This document shows, in pieces, positions 26,213-32,802 of a stretch of DNA of 38,187 nucleotides (position 1 is the first letter of the stretch; the number at the start of each line of letters is the position of its first letter). A program made the position numbers and the translations under genes. The notes below the pieces were generated by a model. The model saw only the letters and a program-made list of their open reading frames with translations, searched no databases and was not told where the DNA came from. Source of the DNA: a virus; the IMG/VR virus record IMGVR_UViG_3300046170_000124, positions 1 through 38,187 of that record, one strand, 5' to 3'.

Positions 26213-26380
26213 CTATTTACTTGTCATTAACTGTTCTTTTGTCTGCTCTATTTGCCAAAGTAATTTATAAGAATCTTGTTGATACTTATTTACTTTCAGT
26301 TTTGCTTCCAGATACTTCTCGTGTTTCTTCGCTTGTTGATCCTTCAGCTTCTGCAGACGCATTCGGATTTGTTCCATCAT
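26213..26380 (-). CDS. 55-aa coiled-coil protein overlapping the upstream gene
   Basis: ATG at 26380 (a second ATG at 26377), stop at 26213-26215. AGGAG lies just before the start (AAAAAGGAGC), which supports translation. The product is one long helix (MRLQKLKDQQAKKHEKYLEA; LLWQIEQTKEQLMTSK). Its first 95 bases overlap, in another frame, the end of the 84-aa gene at 26286-26540. It was found by reading the strand by hand. Confidence 0.6.
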   Translation of the reverse strand: MMEQIRMRLQKLKDQQAKKHEKYLEAKLKVNKYQQDSYKLLWQIEQTKEQLMTSK

Positions 26381-26540
26381 GCTCCTTTTTCACTTTTGTA
26401 AAATCGATTCTTAAATTATCGATATTACATTCTATTAACTCACCTCTATTCTGGGTGTTACTAGCCTTCTTTACATCATCAAAGAGTTCAATCATTTCAA
26501 AATGACACTCTCCATTGATAATTCTTTTAAATTTTGTCAT
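26286..26540 (-). CDS. Small hypothetical protein with Glu/Ser-rich tail
   Basis: 84 aa. Starts in an ATGA overlap with the DUF3310 gene. The N-terminal half is folded-looking (FKRIINGECHFEMIELFDDV; ELIECNIDNLRIDFTKVKKE). The C-terminal third is low complexity (EAEGSTSEETREVSGSKTES). That third is exactly the part shared with the overlapping 55-aa frame, so its odd composition may be dictated by the other gene. Confidence 0.6.
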   Translation of the reverse strand: MTKFKRIINGECHFEMIELFDDVKKASNTQNRGELIECNIDNLRIDFTKVKKEHDGTNPNASAEAEGSTSEETREVSGSKTESK

Positions 26541-26752
26541 ACTTTTTTACTTTTTTCAACTTTTTTTTGTATCAAAAAATCTATATACTGTTTAGCTTTT
26601 TTTAAATCTTCCACACCATTTTTTTTATTTTGTCTTAAAATATACTTAATTACATTGCCAGTACAAAAATCTAAATTGTTTGCAATAATAAAATCTATTG
26701 GTTCTATTTTATACTGAGTATAGTGCGGTGGATATTTAATATTATCTGTCAT
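26537..26752 (-). CDS. DUF3310 protein (T7 gp1.7-related)
   Basis: 71 aa from ATG 26752; a TTG 15 bases upstream is less likely. The segment YPPHYTQYKIEPIDFIIANN, then FCTGNVIKYILRQNKKNG and EDLKKAKQYIDFLI covers the whole DUF3310 domain. T7 gp1.7 of this family has nucleotide kinase activity, though the domain here is minimal, so the same activity is not assured. It is preceded by a long hairpin at 26763-26811. Confidence 0.85.
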   Translation of the reverse strand: MTDNIKYPPHYTQYKIEPIDFIIANNLDFCTGNVIKYILRQNKKNGVEDLKKAKQYIDFLIQKKVEKSKKV

Positions 26753-26762
26753 AAGTTTTTTT

Positions 26763-26811
26763 AGCAAGGTGGGGAAAACGATTAGAAAGGGAAAAAAAAC
26801 CCCACCCTGCT
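26763..26811. repeat. 12-bp inverted repeat between SSB-like and DUF3310 genes
   Basis: AGCAAGGTGGGG (26763-26774) and CCCCACCCTGCT (26800-26811) pair with one A/C mismatch, which becomes a G-U pair in the leftward transcript. The loop is 25 nt, purine-rich on the + strand (U/C-rich in the leftward RNA). In the leftward RNA it is followed by A's, not U's, so it is not a standard terminator. It may be an RNA-processing or stability site, or a single-strand structure used in replication. The arms are GC-rich in a very AT-rich setting. Confidence 0.75.
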
Positions 26812-26830
26812 GGATACCCTTTAGCCTAAG

Positions 26831-27133
26831 TTAAAAGGTATATTCGTTATTAGCACCTTCACTAGCTTTTGCAAAGGCATTTTTACTTGCTCCTGCTCCG
26901 CTTGGTGTTAAAATTACTGTCAATTCTCCTTCCTTGACATTGCCGTCTTGATCTTTTGACGGAAACGCAGCTTGATTATACCACTTGCCATTAATATTGA
27001 CCCCAATGGTCCAGTTCTTGTCTGGATGTTTCATATTCTTAGGACCAATATAAACTGGAAGTTTATCTGTTGGAGACTTCCAATCTTTATTCTTGGTTAG
27101 GTTGATGTATATTTTTTCGGATTGATTATCCAT
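26831..27133 (-). CDS. Small protein in recombination block, possibly single-strand-binding-like
   Basis: 100 aa. Beta-rich segments (EKIYINLTKNKDW; LPVYIGPKN; WTIGVNINGKWYNQAAFPSK) and a flexible end with an acidic-aromatic finish (GANNEYTF). Position just after exonuclease and ERF genes and the shape of the end suggest a single-strand DNA-binding role. I do not recognise a family, so this stays inference. Confidence 0.45.
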   Translation of the reverse strand: MDNQSEKIYINLTKNKDWKSPTDKLPVYIGPKNMKHPDKNWTIGVNINGKWYNQAAFPSKDQDGNVKEGELTVILTPSGAGASKNAFAKASEGANNEYTF

Positions 27134-27161
27134 GTTTACTCCTTAGTTATATAAACAACAA

Positions 27162-27854
27162 TTAATTATCTAAAAATTGTTGTTTATTATTTGTTAGTTT
27201 GACTTCATGCTCACGAGTTTTGTCTCTGATTTGTTCGTATGCTTTGAAGTTATTGGTTTTAAGATGATTAACAACTGATCTTACTTGACTTTTAACTGAG
27301 TCTAATTGTTTTTCAGTTTTAGTTTTTTCGATCCTGTCAATGATCTCTTCTACATCTATCTCATCATCAAGATAGGTAGGTTCTTCTACAGATTTCTCTG
27401 AAGAATTTTTCTCAAATGGTTTTGCATTGTAACCATCTTCTAAATCTAAACCTGTTTTTAAGTTTAGTGCATTTAAGAATGCATACTTTTTACTGTATGA
27501 CATTGCTTGACCAGTTCCGTATTTATCTAAACCACCCATTGCAGTACATCCATCAATGACAATAAAACTTGCTGGATCATCGATGTCAGTTATTCTCATG
27601 GTGCAAGTTACAATTACAAATCTATCCGTAACATCTGTTATGTAATTGCAGGTTGGATATAAACCATTTTTTAAAAGAGCTTCCATTGCCACTCTTTGCA
27701 CATCATCATGAAGTAAAGGATTAAAAGGCATACCTTTAACCTTACTTGCTTTCTTTACACCACTTGCATGATTACAAGCATTGTGTAACTTCTTGTGTAT
27801 GTTTGTCGTATTTTTACTTCCCATTCTATATACGTTATTATTTTCACTACTCAT
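27162..27854 (-). CDS. erf: ERF-type single-strand annealing protein
   Basis: 230 aa. The ERF signature is at about 113-141 (GTGQAMSYSKKYAFLNAL, then TGLDLEDG), after DGCTAMGG. Upstream LHDDVQRVAMEALLKNGLYP also fits. The C-terminal third is charged and probably flexible. Such proteins pair complementary single strands in phage recombination. It overlaps the exonuclease gene end by 8 nt, so the two are made together, as in other exonuclease-annealase pairs. Confidence 0.88.
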   Translation of the reverse strand: MSSENNNVYRMGSKNTTNIHKKLHNACNHASGVKKASKVKGMPFNPLLHDDVQRVAMEALLKNGLYPTCNYITDVTDRFVIVTCTMRITDIDDPASFIVIDGCTAMGGLDKYGTGQAMSYSKKYAFLNALNLKTGLDLEDGYNAKPFEKNSSEKSVEEPTYLDDEIDVEEIIDRIEKTKTEKQLDSVKSQVRSVVNHLKTNNFKAYEQIRDKTREHEVKLTNNKQQFLDN

Positions 27855-28764
27855 ATTTAATACCCCATAGTTTATTGATTAGTTGTTTTTGTTCATCTGC
27901 TAAATCTTTATAATAAAAGAAATGATTAAGATCTGGTGGCTCCATCATATTAGCTAATCTATTAATGTTACCTTCAGCAAACATAATCATCTTCTCCCAT
28001 GTTAGAATTTTATCTACCATGATATTGTAAAGATGTTGCAAGTGATCTGCCTTCATTAACTCATGGCTTTTATCAAAGATGACATAATCTTTATCATTAA
28101 CATATACCAAGTAAGGTATCTTCTTTGTTGCCATGTAGTAGAACGAAGTTTGTGTAAGGTTTTCAATCGTAGGCTCTGTAGGTAATTCTTGAGTAATCAT
28201 GTTCCACTCTTCTTTACCTTTAACCTTCCTTAAATTAGGTGGTTTAGTTTTAAGTTCTATAAATTTTGTTTTACTTTCATAATCTATTCTACCTAGAATA
28301 TGTTTGATCATATCAAATTCTTTTAGCTCTACATATCTTTCGCAAACTAATTTATCTTTACCCATTATTTGTTGCACAACTTTTTTTGTAATAGGAATAC
28401 AATCCATCGCAAATCTAATCATAGCTTCTCTGCCGTACTTATCTTTTGCGTCTACGGGTGGGTTCTTATTAATTTCTTCTTGCTCAGCTTTAAAACAAAC
28501 ATTAAAATTTCTATCCCACTCTGTTTCTTTAATTGTTTTAGTTTTATAAATTACATCTGCGATCTGTTTCTGGACCACATTATTTACTAGGTTGCCAAAG
28601 TTTGCTTTGTATCTAAATGGAAACTTCCTTCTAATTTCTTGAGGGAAACTATAACCAATAATATTTTTTGCGAAAGGTGTTGAGGTGCTAGAATAAGACC
28701 AATGATCTAATCCTTCTCCACCATTAAATATTGAAAATGCTTTTTCTATTTTGTTTTTTTCCAT
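27847..28764 (-). CDS. PD-(D/E)XK exonuclease (lambda exo/RecB-like), partner of ERF
   Basis: 305 aa. The catalytic core reads HILGRIDYESKTKFIELKTK, giving Asp161 and Glu170-x-Lys172, followed by QTSFYY (Q-x3-Y motif, 205-209). This is the arrangement of Cas4/RecB/lambda exo nucleases. It would resect double-strand ends to give 3' tails for the ERF protein. It is the first gene of the leftward block, directly behind the divergent promoter region. Confidence 0.85.
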   Translation of the reverse strand: MEKNKIEKAFSIFNGGEGLDHWSYSSTSTPFAKNIIGYSFPQEIRRKFPFRYKANFGNLVNNVVQKQIADVIYKTKTIKETEWDRNFNVCFKAEQEEINKNPPVDAKDKYGREAMIRFAMDCIPITKKVVQQIMGKDKLVCERYVELKEFDMIKHILGRIDYESKTKFIELKTKPPNLRKVKGKEEWNMITQELPTEPTIENLTQTSFYYMATKKIPYLVYVNDKDYVIFDKSHELMKADHLQHLYNIMVDKILTWEKMIMFAEGNINRLANMMEPPDLNHFFYYKDLADEQKQLINKLWGIKYE

Positions 28765-28775
28765 TTTTTTTATTG

Positions 28776-28825
28776 GTACTAGTACAATTTTTGGCTATTG
28801 TCAATAGTTCTAAAAGGTATATAAC
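28776..28825. promoter_or_regulatory. Divergent promoter region with near-palindromic operator
   Basis: Leftward: TTGACA (28804-28799) and, 17 bases on, TAGTAC (28781-28776, weak -10). Rightward: TTGTCA (28798-28803), 16 bases, TATAAC (28820-28825). Both -35 boxes lie in CTATTGTCAATAG (28795-28807), whose 6-bp arms pair exactly around one base. A regulator bound here would affect both directions. The rightward start would be very near ATG 28835 and would remove its GGAAGG ribosome site, so either the transcript is leaderless or another -10 is used. Confidence 0.55.
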
Positions 28826-28834
28826 GGAAGGAAA

Positions 28835-29095
28835 ATGATTAAAAAAAAACTACCATATAAAAAAGTGCGTATAATTTGGCAAGATATTTGCTCATCTTCG
28901 CAATGGTATGATGATTTATCTGATGTTGATAAGTTTAGTTATACTTGGTGTGAGGATATAGGATATTTATATTATAAAGATTCTAAAGTAGTTAAAATAT
29001 TTACCTCATTTTTTTATGATGAAGATAAGTTATCTATTGGAAACATTACAGCTTATCCTAGATCAGTAGTTAAAAAAATAATATATGAAAAATGA
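28835..29095 (+). CDS. Small conserved phage protein, first gene of the rightward regulatory block
   Basis: 86 aa with GGAAGG upstream. YKKVRIIWQDICSSSQWYDD, WCEDIGYLYYKDSKVVKIF and AYPRSVVKKI follow the pattern of a small beta-rich protein common in marine phages and often near regulators. No enzymatic motif. Function unknown. Stop overlaps the next ATG (ATGA). Confidence 0.6.
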   Translation: MIKKKLPYKKVRIIWQDICSSSQWYDDLSDVDKFSYTWCEDIGYLYYKDSKVVKIFTSFFYDEDKLSIGNITAYPRSVVKKIIYEK

Positions 29096-29247
29096 CATAT
29101 TCTGGAATTTTTGATGAAACTGAATGTAAAAAAGAATTAGAACGAGCCAAGAAATATATTAAGAAACAAGCTGATATAATTTTGTCGCTTGAAAACGAGA
29201 TACAAATAAAAGAATACGAAATAAAATTATTAAAAGAAAAAAAATAA
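29092..29247 (+). CDS. 51-aa coiled-coil protein
   Basis: ATG 29092 overlaps the upstream stop (ATGA), and TAA 29245-29247 overlaps the next start. It has a short head (TYSGIFDETECKKEL) and then a continuous Lys/Glu/Ile/Leu heptad helix to the end. Likely a small oligomerising protein. Not recognised. Confidence 0.55.
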   Translation: MTYSGIFDETECKKELERAKKYIKKQADIILSLENEIQIKEYEIKLLKEKK

Positions 29248-29624
29248 TGGCAAGATACACCTACGCATTTAGTAATGGCGATTATAATGATTGGCATAGA
29301 AAATATGACGGAATTGCCATGATTGATATTGATTCTGTTGAGTGTTGTGCTTATTGTTACGAGCCACTTGCTATAATTGAGACTTGTTATGATAAGGACC
29401 AGAAATATAAGGCTACAACCTTGTCAAAGATCATCGCTGAACGCCTAAACATACCTTGCTTTTTAGTATTCTATAAACAAACGACACATGGGAGCCTAAC
29501 TTTTAGAATCAAGCGTATACGAGCCTCTAAGACAGAGTTTCAACACATGAATGAGGATCAATGGGTCGACATCTTGCGAAACCTACATATAAACCATAGT
29601 AAAAACTGTAAGAAAGGAAAATAA
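29247..29624 (+). CDS. Conserved phage protein with Cys cluster, possibly nuclease-fold
   Basis: 125 aa. DWHRKYDGIAMIDIDSVECC then AYCYEPLAIIETCYD is a pattern seen in phage proteins of unknown function (Asp-x-Asp, C-x2-C, E at the next strand). The order of acidic residues and a later Lys (KYKATTLSKIIAERL) loosely resembles PD-(D/E)XK proteins. The CC-x2-C group may bind a metal. Function tentative. Confidence 0.5.
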   Translation: MARYTYAFSNGDYNDWHRKYDGIAMIDIDSVECCAYCYEPLAIIETCYDKDQKYKATTLSKIIAERLNIPCFLVFYKQTTHGSLTFRIKRIRASKTEFQHMNEDQWVDILRNLHINHSKNCKKGK

Positions 29625-30299
29625 ATGAATACATCTAGGGGATTTTTACATATTACCTATAAACTATACCACCACTTAGATATTATTGACGGAGTTAAGA
29701 AGTCTTATTGTCTTAATGTTTTTTTATCTGTCATGAAATATGCTTGGAAGAAAAATGGATATAAAGCAGGACTAAGGCATGAAACAATCCATAAAGACAC
29801 AGGACTTTGCCGAACTACAATCAAAGAGTGTTTGGAAACTTTAAATAAACTTAATATTGTTAAATCTATTCGAGGTCGATCTGGAAAAACTTATGTTGTA
29901 AATGAAGTATTTTTGAGAGCTGAAAAACTTTACGAGCCAACCCAGATAGCCGTGTCACCGACACGAGATAGCCGTAATACGACTACATTAGAAGAAACAA
30001 TATCCATTAATAATATAGGTAAAATAGTTAAGAGTTTTGCAGGGGATAGGGAGAAGATATTAGATGAATTATCTAAACTCCCTATTGAAGATTTAAAAGA
30101 AGATAAAACTAATATCTATTTATGTAAACTAGCTATTGAACGTAAACAAGATAATGAGAGAGAGAAGAGTGCAACATATGTAAATGCTGATAAAATATTG
30201 TCGGCATTGTCCAAAATAAAGAAAGAAACTAATCCAAGATACAAAGAAAAAAAAGCATATAATATTCGTAATGGTATTAAACCATGGGAAAGTAAGTAA
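29625..30299 (+). CDS. Winged helix-turn-helix protein (replication or transcription regulator)
   Basis: 224 aa with AAGGAAA upstream. Residues about 20-105 form a winged HTH: LNVFLSVMKYAWKKNGYKAG, then IHKDTGLCRTTIKECLETLN (recognition helix) and KLNIVKSIRGRSGKTYVVNE (wing). The C-terminal part is charged and helical. This layout occurs in phage replication initiators and regulators. It may bind the operator-like palindromes at 28795-28807 and 34705-34719. Confidence 0.7.
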   Translation: MNTSRGFLHITYKLYHHLDIIDGVKKSYCLNVFLSVMKYAWKKNGYKAGLRHETIHKDTGLCRTTIKECLETLNKLNIVKSIRGRSGKTYVVNEVFLRAEKLYEPTQIAVSPTRDSRNTTTLEETISINNIGKIVKSFAGDREKILDELSKLPIEDLKEDKTNIYLCKLAIERKQDNEREKSATYVNADKILSALSKIKKETNPRYKEKKAYNIRNGIKPWESK

Positions 30300-30738
30300 A
30301 TGCCAGGTAGACCCATGCGTAAAGTGTTTTGTCAAGGTTTTACTCGTGCCGGATTAAGAAAGGGATTAAAGATACCTTGTAAAATGAAAGGGTTATCTAC
30401 TTGCAAACAATGTTTATAAGTGTAAATATCATGGCTATCAAAATGTTAAGGGATTTAAAAAAGAAAACTACACAGATGAAACTAGGATCAAACAGCTATC
30501 CAAACTAATACAATTTAAAAACTATACAGATGATAAACTCAAAGAATATTACTACGAAAAAATCAAACCAGGAATTGATAACAACAAACCAAGCAGATAT
30601 AATATGCGACAAACTAGCAAATGGAAAAACCCTTACCGAAATTCTGGAGGATCAAAAGGAATATCCGTTCAGCTTGATGAAGTTTTATGCGTACTTAAAA
30701 AAAAATCCAGAATTAGAAATAAAAATAACGGAAGCTAG
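30300..30738 (+). CDS. Cys/His zinc-type small protein (HGG-like), split by a +1 frameshift
   Basis: The first frame from ATG 30300 reads MPGRPMRKVFCQGFTRAGL ... CKMKGLSTCKQCL and stops at 30419. One base later the frame reads KCKYHGYQNVKGF, then DETRIKQLSKLIQFKNYTDD, open to 30738. Joined, the C ... C-x6-C-x2-C ... C-x2-HG pattern resembles small phage HGG-type proteins found near terminase genes. The true end may be earlier, because the second frame runs about 208 nt into the small terminase gene. The break is probably an extra base near 30416. Confidence 0.55.
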
Positions 30739-31006
30739 AAAATATGGAGTTCAAACTTTAATTGATAAACTACTTCAAGTCTTTAAGTATCAAGAAATTG
30801 AGGACCCAAATGCTATCTTGTGGATAAGAGAAAAAACTAAATTTATAACTTTCCTTGCTAATAAATTAACTGATCTTTATTCTGATAATAAAGTTCAACA
30901 AGTTAAAACAGATCAAAGTATAAAAATTTCTTGGGAAGATAATCAAAGTGATTTGATTGATGTAACTGCTGAAGATGTTTCAACAGCTACACCAGATAAA
31001 GATTAA
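30530..31006 (+). CDS. terS: Small terminase subunit, Sf6-like
   Basis: 158 aa. The N-terminal HTH region at about 20-80 (QADIICDKLANGKTLTEILE, then FSLMKFYAYLKKNPELEIKI, then TEARKYGVQTLIDKLLQV) matches Sf6-type TerS DNA-binding domains. The middle (AILWIREKTKFITFLANKL) would oligomerise, and the end is acidic. TerS picks the packaging site and loads TerL. It lies in a different block from TerL, about 4.3 kb before the right-hand TerL copy with a leftward operon between. Confidence 0.78.
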   Translation: MINSKNITTKKSNQELITTNQADIICDKLANGKTLTEILEDQKEYPFSLMKFYAYLKKNPELEIKITEARKYGVQTLIDKLLQVFKYQEIEDPNAILWIREKTKFITFLANKLTDLYSDNKVQQVKTDQSIKISWEDNQSDLIDVTAEDVSTATPDKD

Positions 31007-31233
31007 TATTCTAAGTTACTATTAAAAGTTACTTCTATATGACCATAAGGATCTCTCTCATGACAGTTTTTAATCTGCATATATAGTTCTCCAAGATCAT
31101 AACAATTATCTTCAAATAAAAGTTTCTTTGTTACTTTTGGTTTAGCATATTTTATATGTTTTTTCTTTTTATTATCATAGTAACTTTCTCTTTTAATTAC
31201 TGAGTATATTTTTACATCATCGTAACTTATCAT
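31003..31233 (-). CDS. Small hypothetical protein, last of the leftward accessory operon
   Basis: 76 aa with AAAGGGA ribosome site. Basic centre (NKKKKHIKYAKPKVTKK) and a beta-like end (GHIEVTFNSNLEY). Its end overlaps the convergent small-terminase gene by 4 bp with no terminator visible. Not recognised. Confidence 0.55.
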   Translation of the reverse strand: MISYDDVKIYSVIKRESYYDNKKKKHIKYAKPKVTKKLLFEDNCYDLGELYMQIKNCHERDPYGHIEVTFNSNLEY

Positions 31234-31256
31234 TTGTTTTCCCTTTCTGTTTGTTG

Positions 31257-31487
31257 TTATATTTTTCTTGCCACATATTGAAAAACAGGATCATGATTTG
31301 TTGACCCATGTTTCAATCTTTTTTGAAATAATACTACTGAGTTATTTTCTGCACACCTCATAAAAAGATTTGCAATATCTCTTGTAGTATTATTAAAGAA
31401 TCTATCTCTTGCAAGATAACCCTCATGATACGTTATTGATTCATTTTGTTTAGCTGTTTGTAGCCATGCTTCGTATTTGCTTAACAT
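31257..31487 (-). CDS. Small hypothetical protein
   Basis: 76 aa (LSKYEAWLQTAKQNESITYH, then RDIANLFMRCAENNSVVLFQ). Mixed helix and strand with no catalytic motif. AAAGGATAAAAAA precedes the start. It overlaps the end of the next upstream gene by 38 nt. Not recognised. Confidence 0.5.
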   Translation of the reverse strand: MLSKYEAWLQTAKQNESITYHEGYLARDRFFNNTTRDIANLFMRCAENNSVVLFQKRLKHGSTNHDPVFQYVARKI

Positions 31488-31602
31488 TTTTTTTATCCTT
31501 TGTTAGTTGTTTATTTTTGTAATGAATGAAGATACTTTTTTCTGCACTCAATATATTTAAAAGCATTTCTTTTTTTAATGCTGTTAATTCCTCTTTACTC
31601 AT
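31450..31602 (-). CDS. 50-aa helical basic protein
   Basis: Start at 31602 in the overlap ATGAGTAA with the upstream gene, preferred over a longer upstream reading that lies inside that gene. Sequence begins MSKEELTALKKEMLLNILSA and ends basic (KKNVKQIRSMATNS). The 38-nt overlap with the downstream gene makes the C-terminal part less certain. Not recognised. Confidence 0.5.
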   Translation of the reverse strand: MSKEELTALKKEMLLNILSAEKSIFIHYKNKQLTKDKKNVKQIRSMATNS

Positions 31603-31834
31603 TTTTAGTATCACCTTGTATTTCTGTCTGGCAATCATCACCATAATCAACACCTTCATACTCTATTACTACTTTAGTTTTTTTATCTTCATGCATTTCA
31701 CCTTCTCTATCCATACCACTATATACACACATATCTGCAATTTCATTCTCCGTTAATTGTTTAGGTGAAGTTACTTTCCACGTTCTTACATCAACTGATT
31801 GCTCAATGTATCTGTATTCATATTCTTTTGTCAT
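31595..31834 (-). CDS. Small acidic hypothetical protein
   Basis: 79 aa with AAAGGAAAC before the start. It reads EYEYRYIEQSVDVRTWKVTS, then PKQLTENEIADMCVYSGMDR and an acidic end. The pattern of one strand pair and an 'LTENEI' helix is common in small phage proteins. Function unknown. Confidence 0.55.
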   Translation of the reverse strand: MTKEYEYRYIEQSVDVRTWKVTSPKQLTENEIADMCVYSGMDREGEMHEDKKTKVVIEYEGVDYGDDCQTEIQGDTKNE

Positions 31835-31844
31835 TGTTTCCTTT

Positions 31845-32057
31845 CTATTTTTTAAATAATGTGTCGTTATAATATTTATGAGCTTTGTTTAACCACATTT
31901 CATAAAATTGATCATTGCACCCATTAAAAATAGGTTTCAATAATTTTTGTTTTACTTCATCAACTCTTTTTAAAAGTTGCTCTCTTTTTTTTTGCTCATA
32001 CATTTTAGCTTTGTTTTTAGTTCTAATTAAATCTAATGCGTCAAAATCTATAGCCAT
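31845..32057 (-). CDS. Small helical hypothetical protein
   Basis: 70 aa. A charged helix (RTKNKAKMYEQKKREQLLKR) and a C-terminal aromatic region (NDQFYEMWLNKAHKYYNDTL). Its start lies in the repeated junction GAAAGCGAGGAATAATG. Not recognised. Confidence 0.55.
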   Translation of the reverse strand: MAIDFDALDLIRTKNKAKMYEQKKREQLLKRVDEVKQKLLKPIFNGCNDQFYEMWLNKAHKYYNDTLFKK

Positions 32058-32239
32058 TATTCCTCGCTTTCCTCTGTTCCCTCATCCATAATATCTTCAA
32101 AGAAACAATCAACTTCTTTATATTCTGCCATGCCTTGATTGTGTAAAATAGTAGCTTTCTCTAAACTATCTGCTTCTATTATACATTCTTCTCTTATATT
32201 TTTTGTAACATCTCTCCAAAATGTATATTGTTTTTTCAT
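32057..32239 (-). CDS. Small acidic protein
   Basis: 60 aa. N-terminal strand and helix (YTFWRDVTKNIREECIIEAD; SLEKATILHNQGMAEYKEVD) and an acidic end (GTEESEE). The last codons carry the GAGGA ribosome site of the next gene. The N-terminal pattern resembles small phage proteins of unknown function. Confidence 0.55.
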   Translation of the reverse strand: MKKQYTFWRDVTKNIREECIIEADSLEKATILHNQGMAEYKEVDCFFEDIMDEGTEESEE

Positions 32240-32386
32240 TTATTCCTCGCTTTCTGTTAAATGTTTTTCTCTAATATCCTCAACAAAAGATTGTAGAATT
32301 TTTAATTCATCAATAGGCAATTGATTACCTTGTATCAATTCATCTAATTGACTATGTAATAATTCTAATTTTTTATACTCTGTCAT
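32240..32386 (-). CDS. 48-aa helical hypothetical protein
   Basis: ATG at 32386, TAA at 32242-32240, immediately followed by the next ATG. Two helices (TEYKKLELLHSQLDELIQGN; PIDELKILQSFVEDIREKHL) and the end TESEE. Its 3' codons again contain GAAAGCGAGGAATAA. Gapless packing with both neighbours supports it. Confidence 0.55.
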   Translation of the reverse strand: MTEYKKLELLHSQLDELIQGNQLPIDELKILQSFVEDIREKHLTESEE

Positions 32387-32542
32387 TTATTTTTCGCTTT
32401 CTTTTATTTCAAAATTATAAAAATTTTCATCACAATTTAAACATACATAAGGATAATCAATTTCTTTAATTATCTCGTTGTATAATTTTGATGAACATTT
32501 TGGACAATTTTTTTCTGTTTTATCTTTTTTTTTATATACCAT
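32387..32542 (-). CDS. 51-aa zinc-ribbon protein
   Basis: ATG at 32542, TAA at 32389-32387. Contains CPKC (13-16) and CLNC (34-37), an 18-residue spacing typical of a zinc ribbon, with VYKKKDKTEKN before and FYNFEIKESEK after. Probably a small nucleic-acid- or protein-binding zinc protein. Target unknown. Confidence 0.65.
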   Translation of the reverse strand: MVYKKKDKTEKNCPKCSSKLYNEIIKEIDYPYVCLNCDENFYNFEIKESEK

Positions 32543-32557
32543 TTTTTCCCCTTTGTT

Positions 32558-32626
32558 TTACGTTATTATTAATACTATCATCACAAATAAAAGTATTACA
32601 TAGCAATAAAAATTAATACTTGTCAT
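32558..32626 (-). CDS. 22-aa hydrophobic micro-protein
   Basis: ATG at 32626 overlaps the preceding stop (ATGA), and TAA is at 32560-32558. The peptide MTSINFYCYVILLFVMIVLI is almost entirely a membrane span. A frame this small could be chance, but the ATGA coupling and the placement in a gapless operon favour a real peptide. Confidence 0.4.
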   Translation of the reverse strand: MTSINFYCYVILLFVMIVLIIT

Positions 32627-32802
32627 GATGTCACACTTTCTTTTTTGTATTGTTTTTTAAACTCTCTTAAACTCTTAGCGTTTGATTTGTGCAAGTGATC
32701 AAATATTATATAAAAAAATGGGTTTATATCCGAACAGGACCACCCAAACCGATCACTAGCTTTTTGAATTAAGTTTAAATATGTATCTTTCCAATTATTC
32801 AT
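32623..32802 (-). CDS. 59-aa hypothetical protein
   Basis: ATG at 32802, TGA at 32625-32623. Sequence NNWKDTYLNLIQKASDRFGW, then INPFFYIIFDHLHKSNAKSL and a basic end. It overlaps the upstream gene by 8 nt (ATGAATAA). Amphipathic helices; not recognised. Confidence 0.55.
   Translation of the reverse strand: MNNWKDTYLNLIQKASDRFGWSCSDINPFFYIIFDHLHKSNAKSLREFKKQYKKESVTS

Noticed and set aside
26119-26505. 128-aa rightward frame over the small leftward genes
   Set aside because: Antisense to two better-supported genes with ribosome sites; composition is that of a mirror frame.
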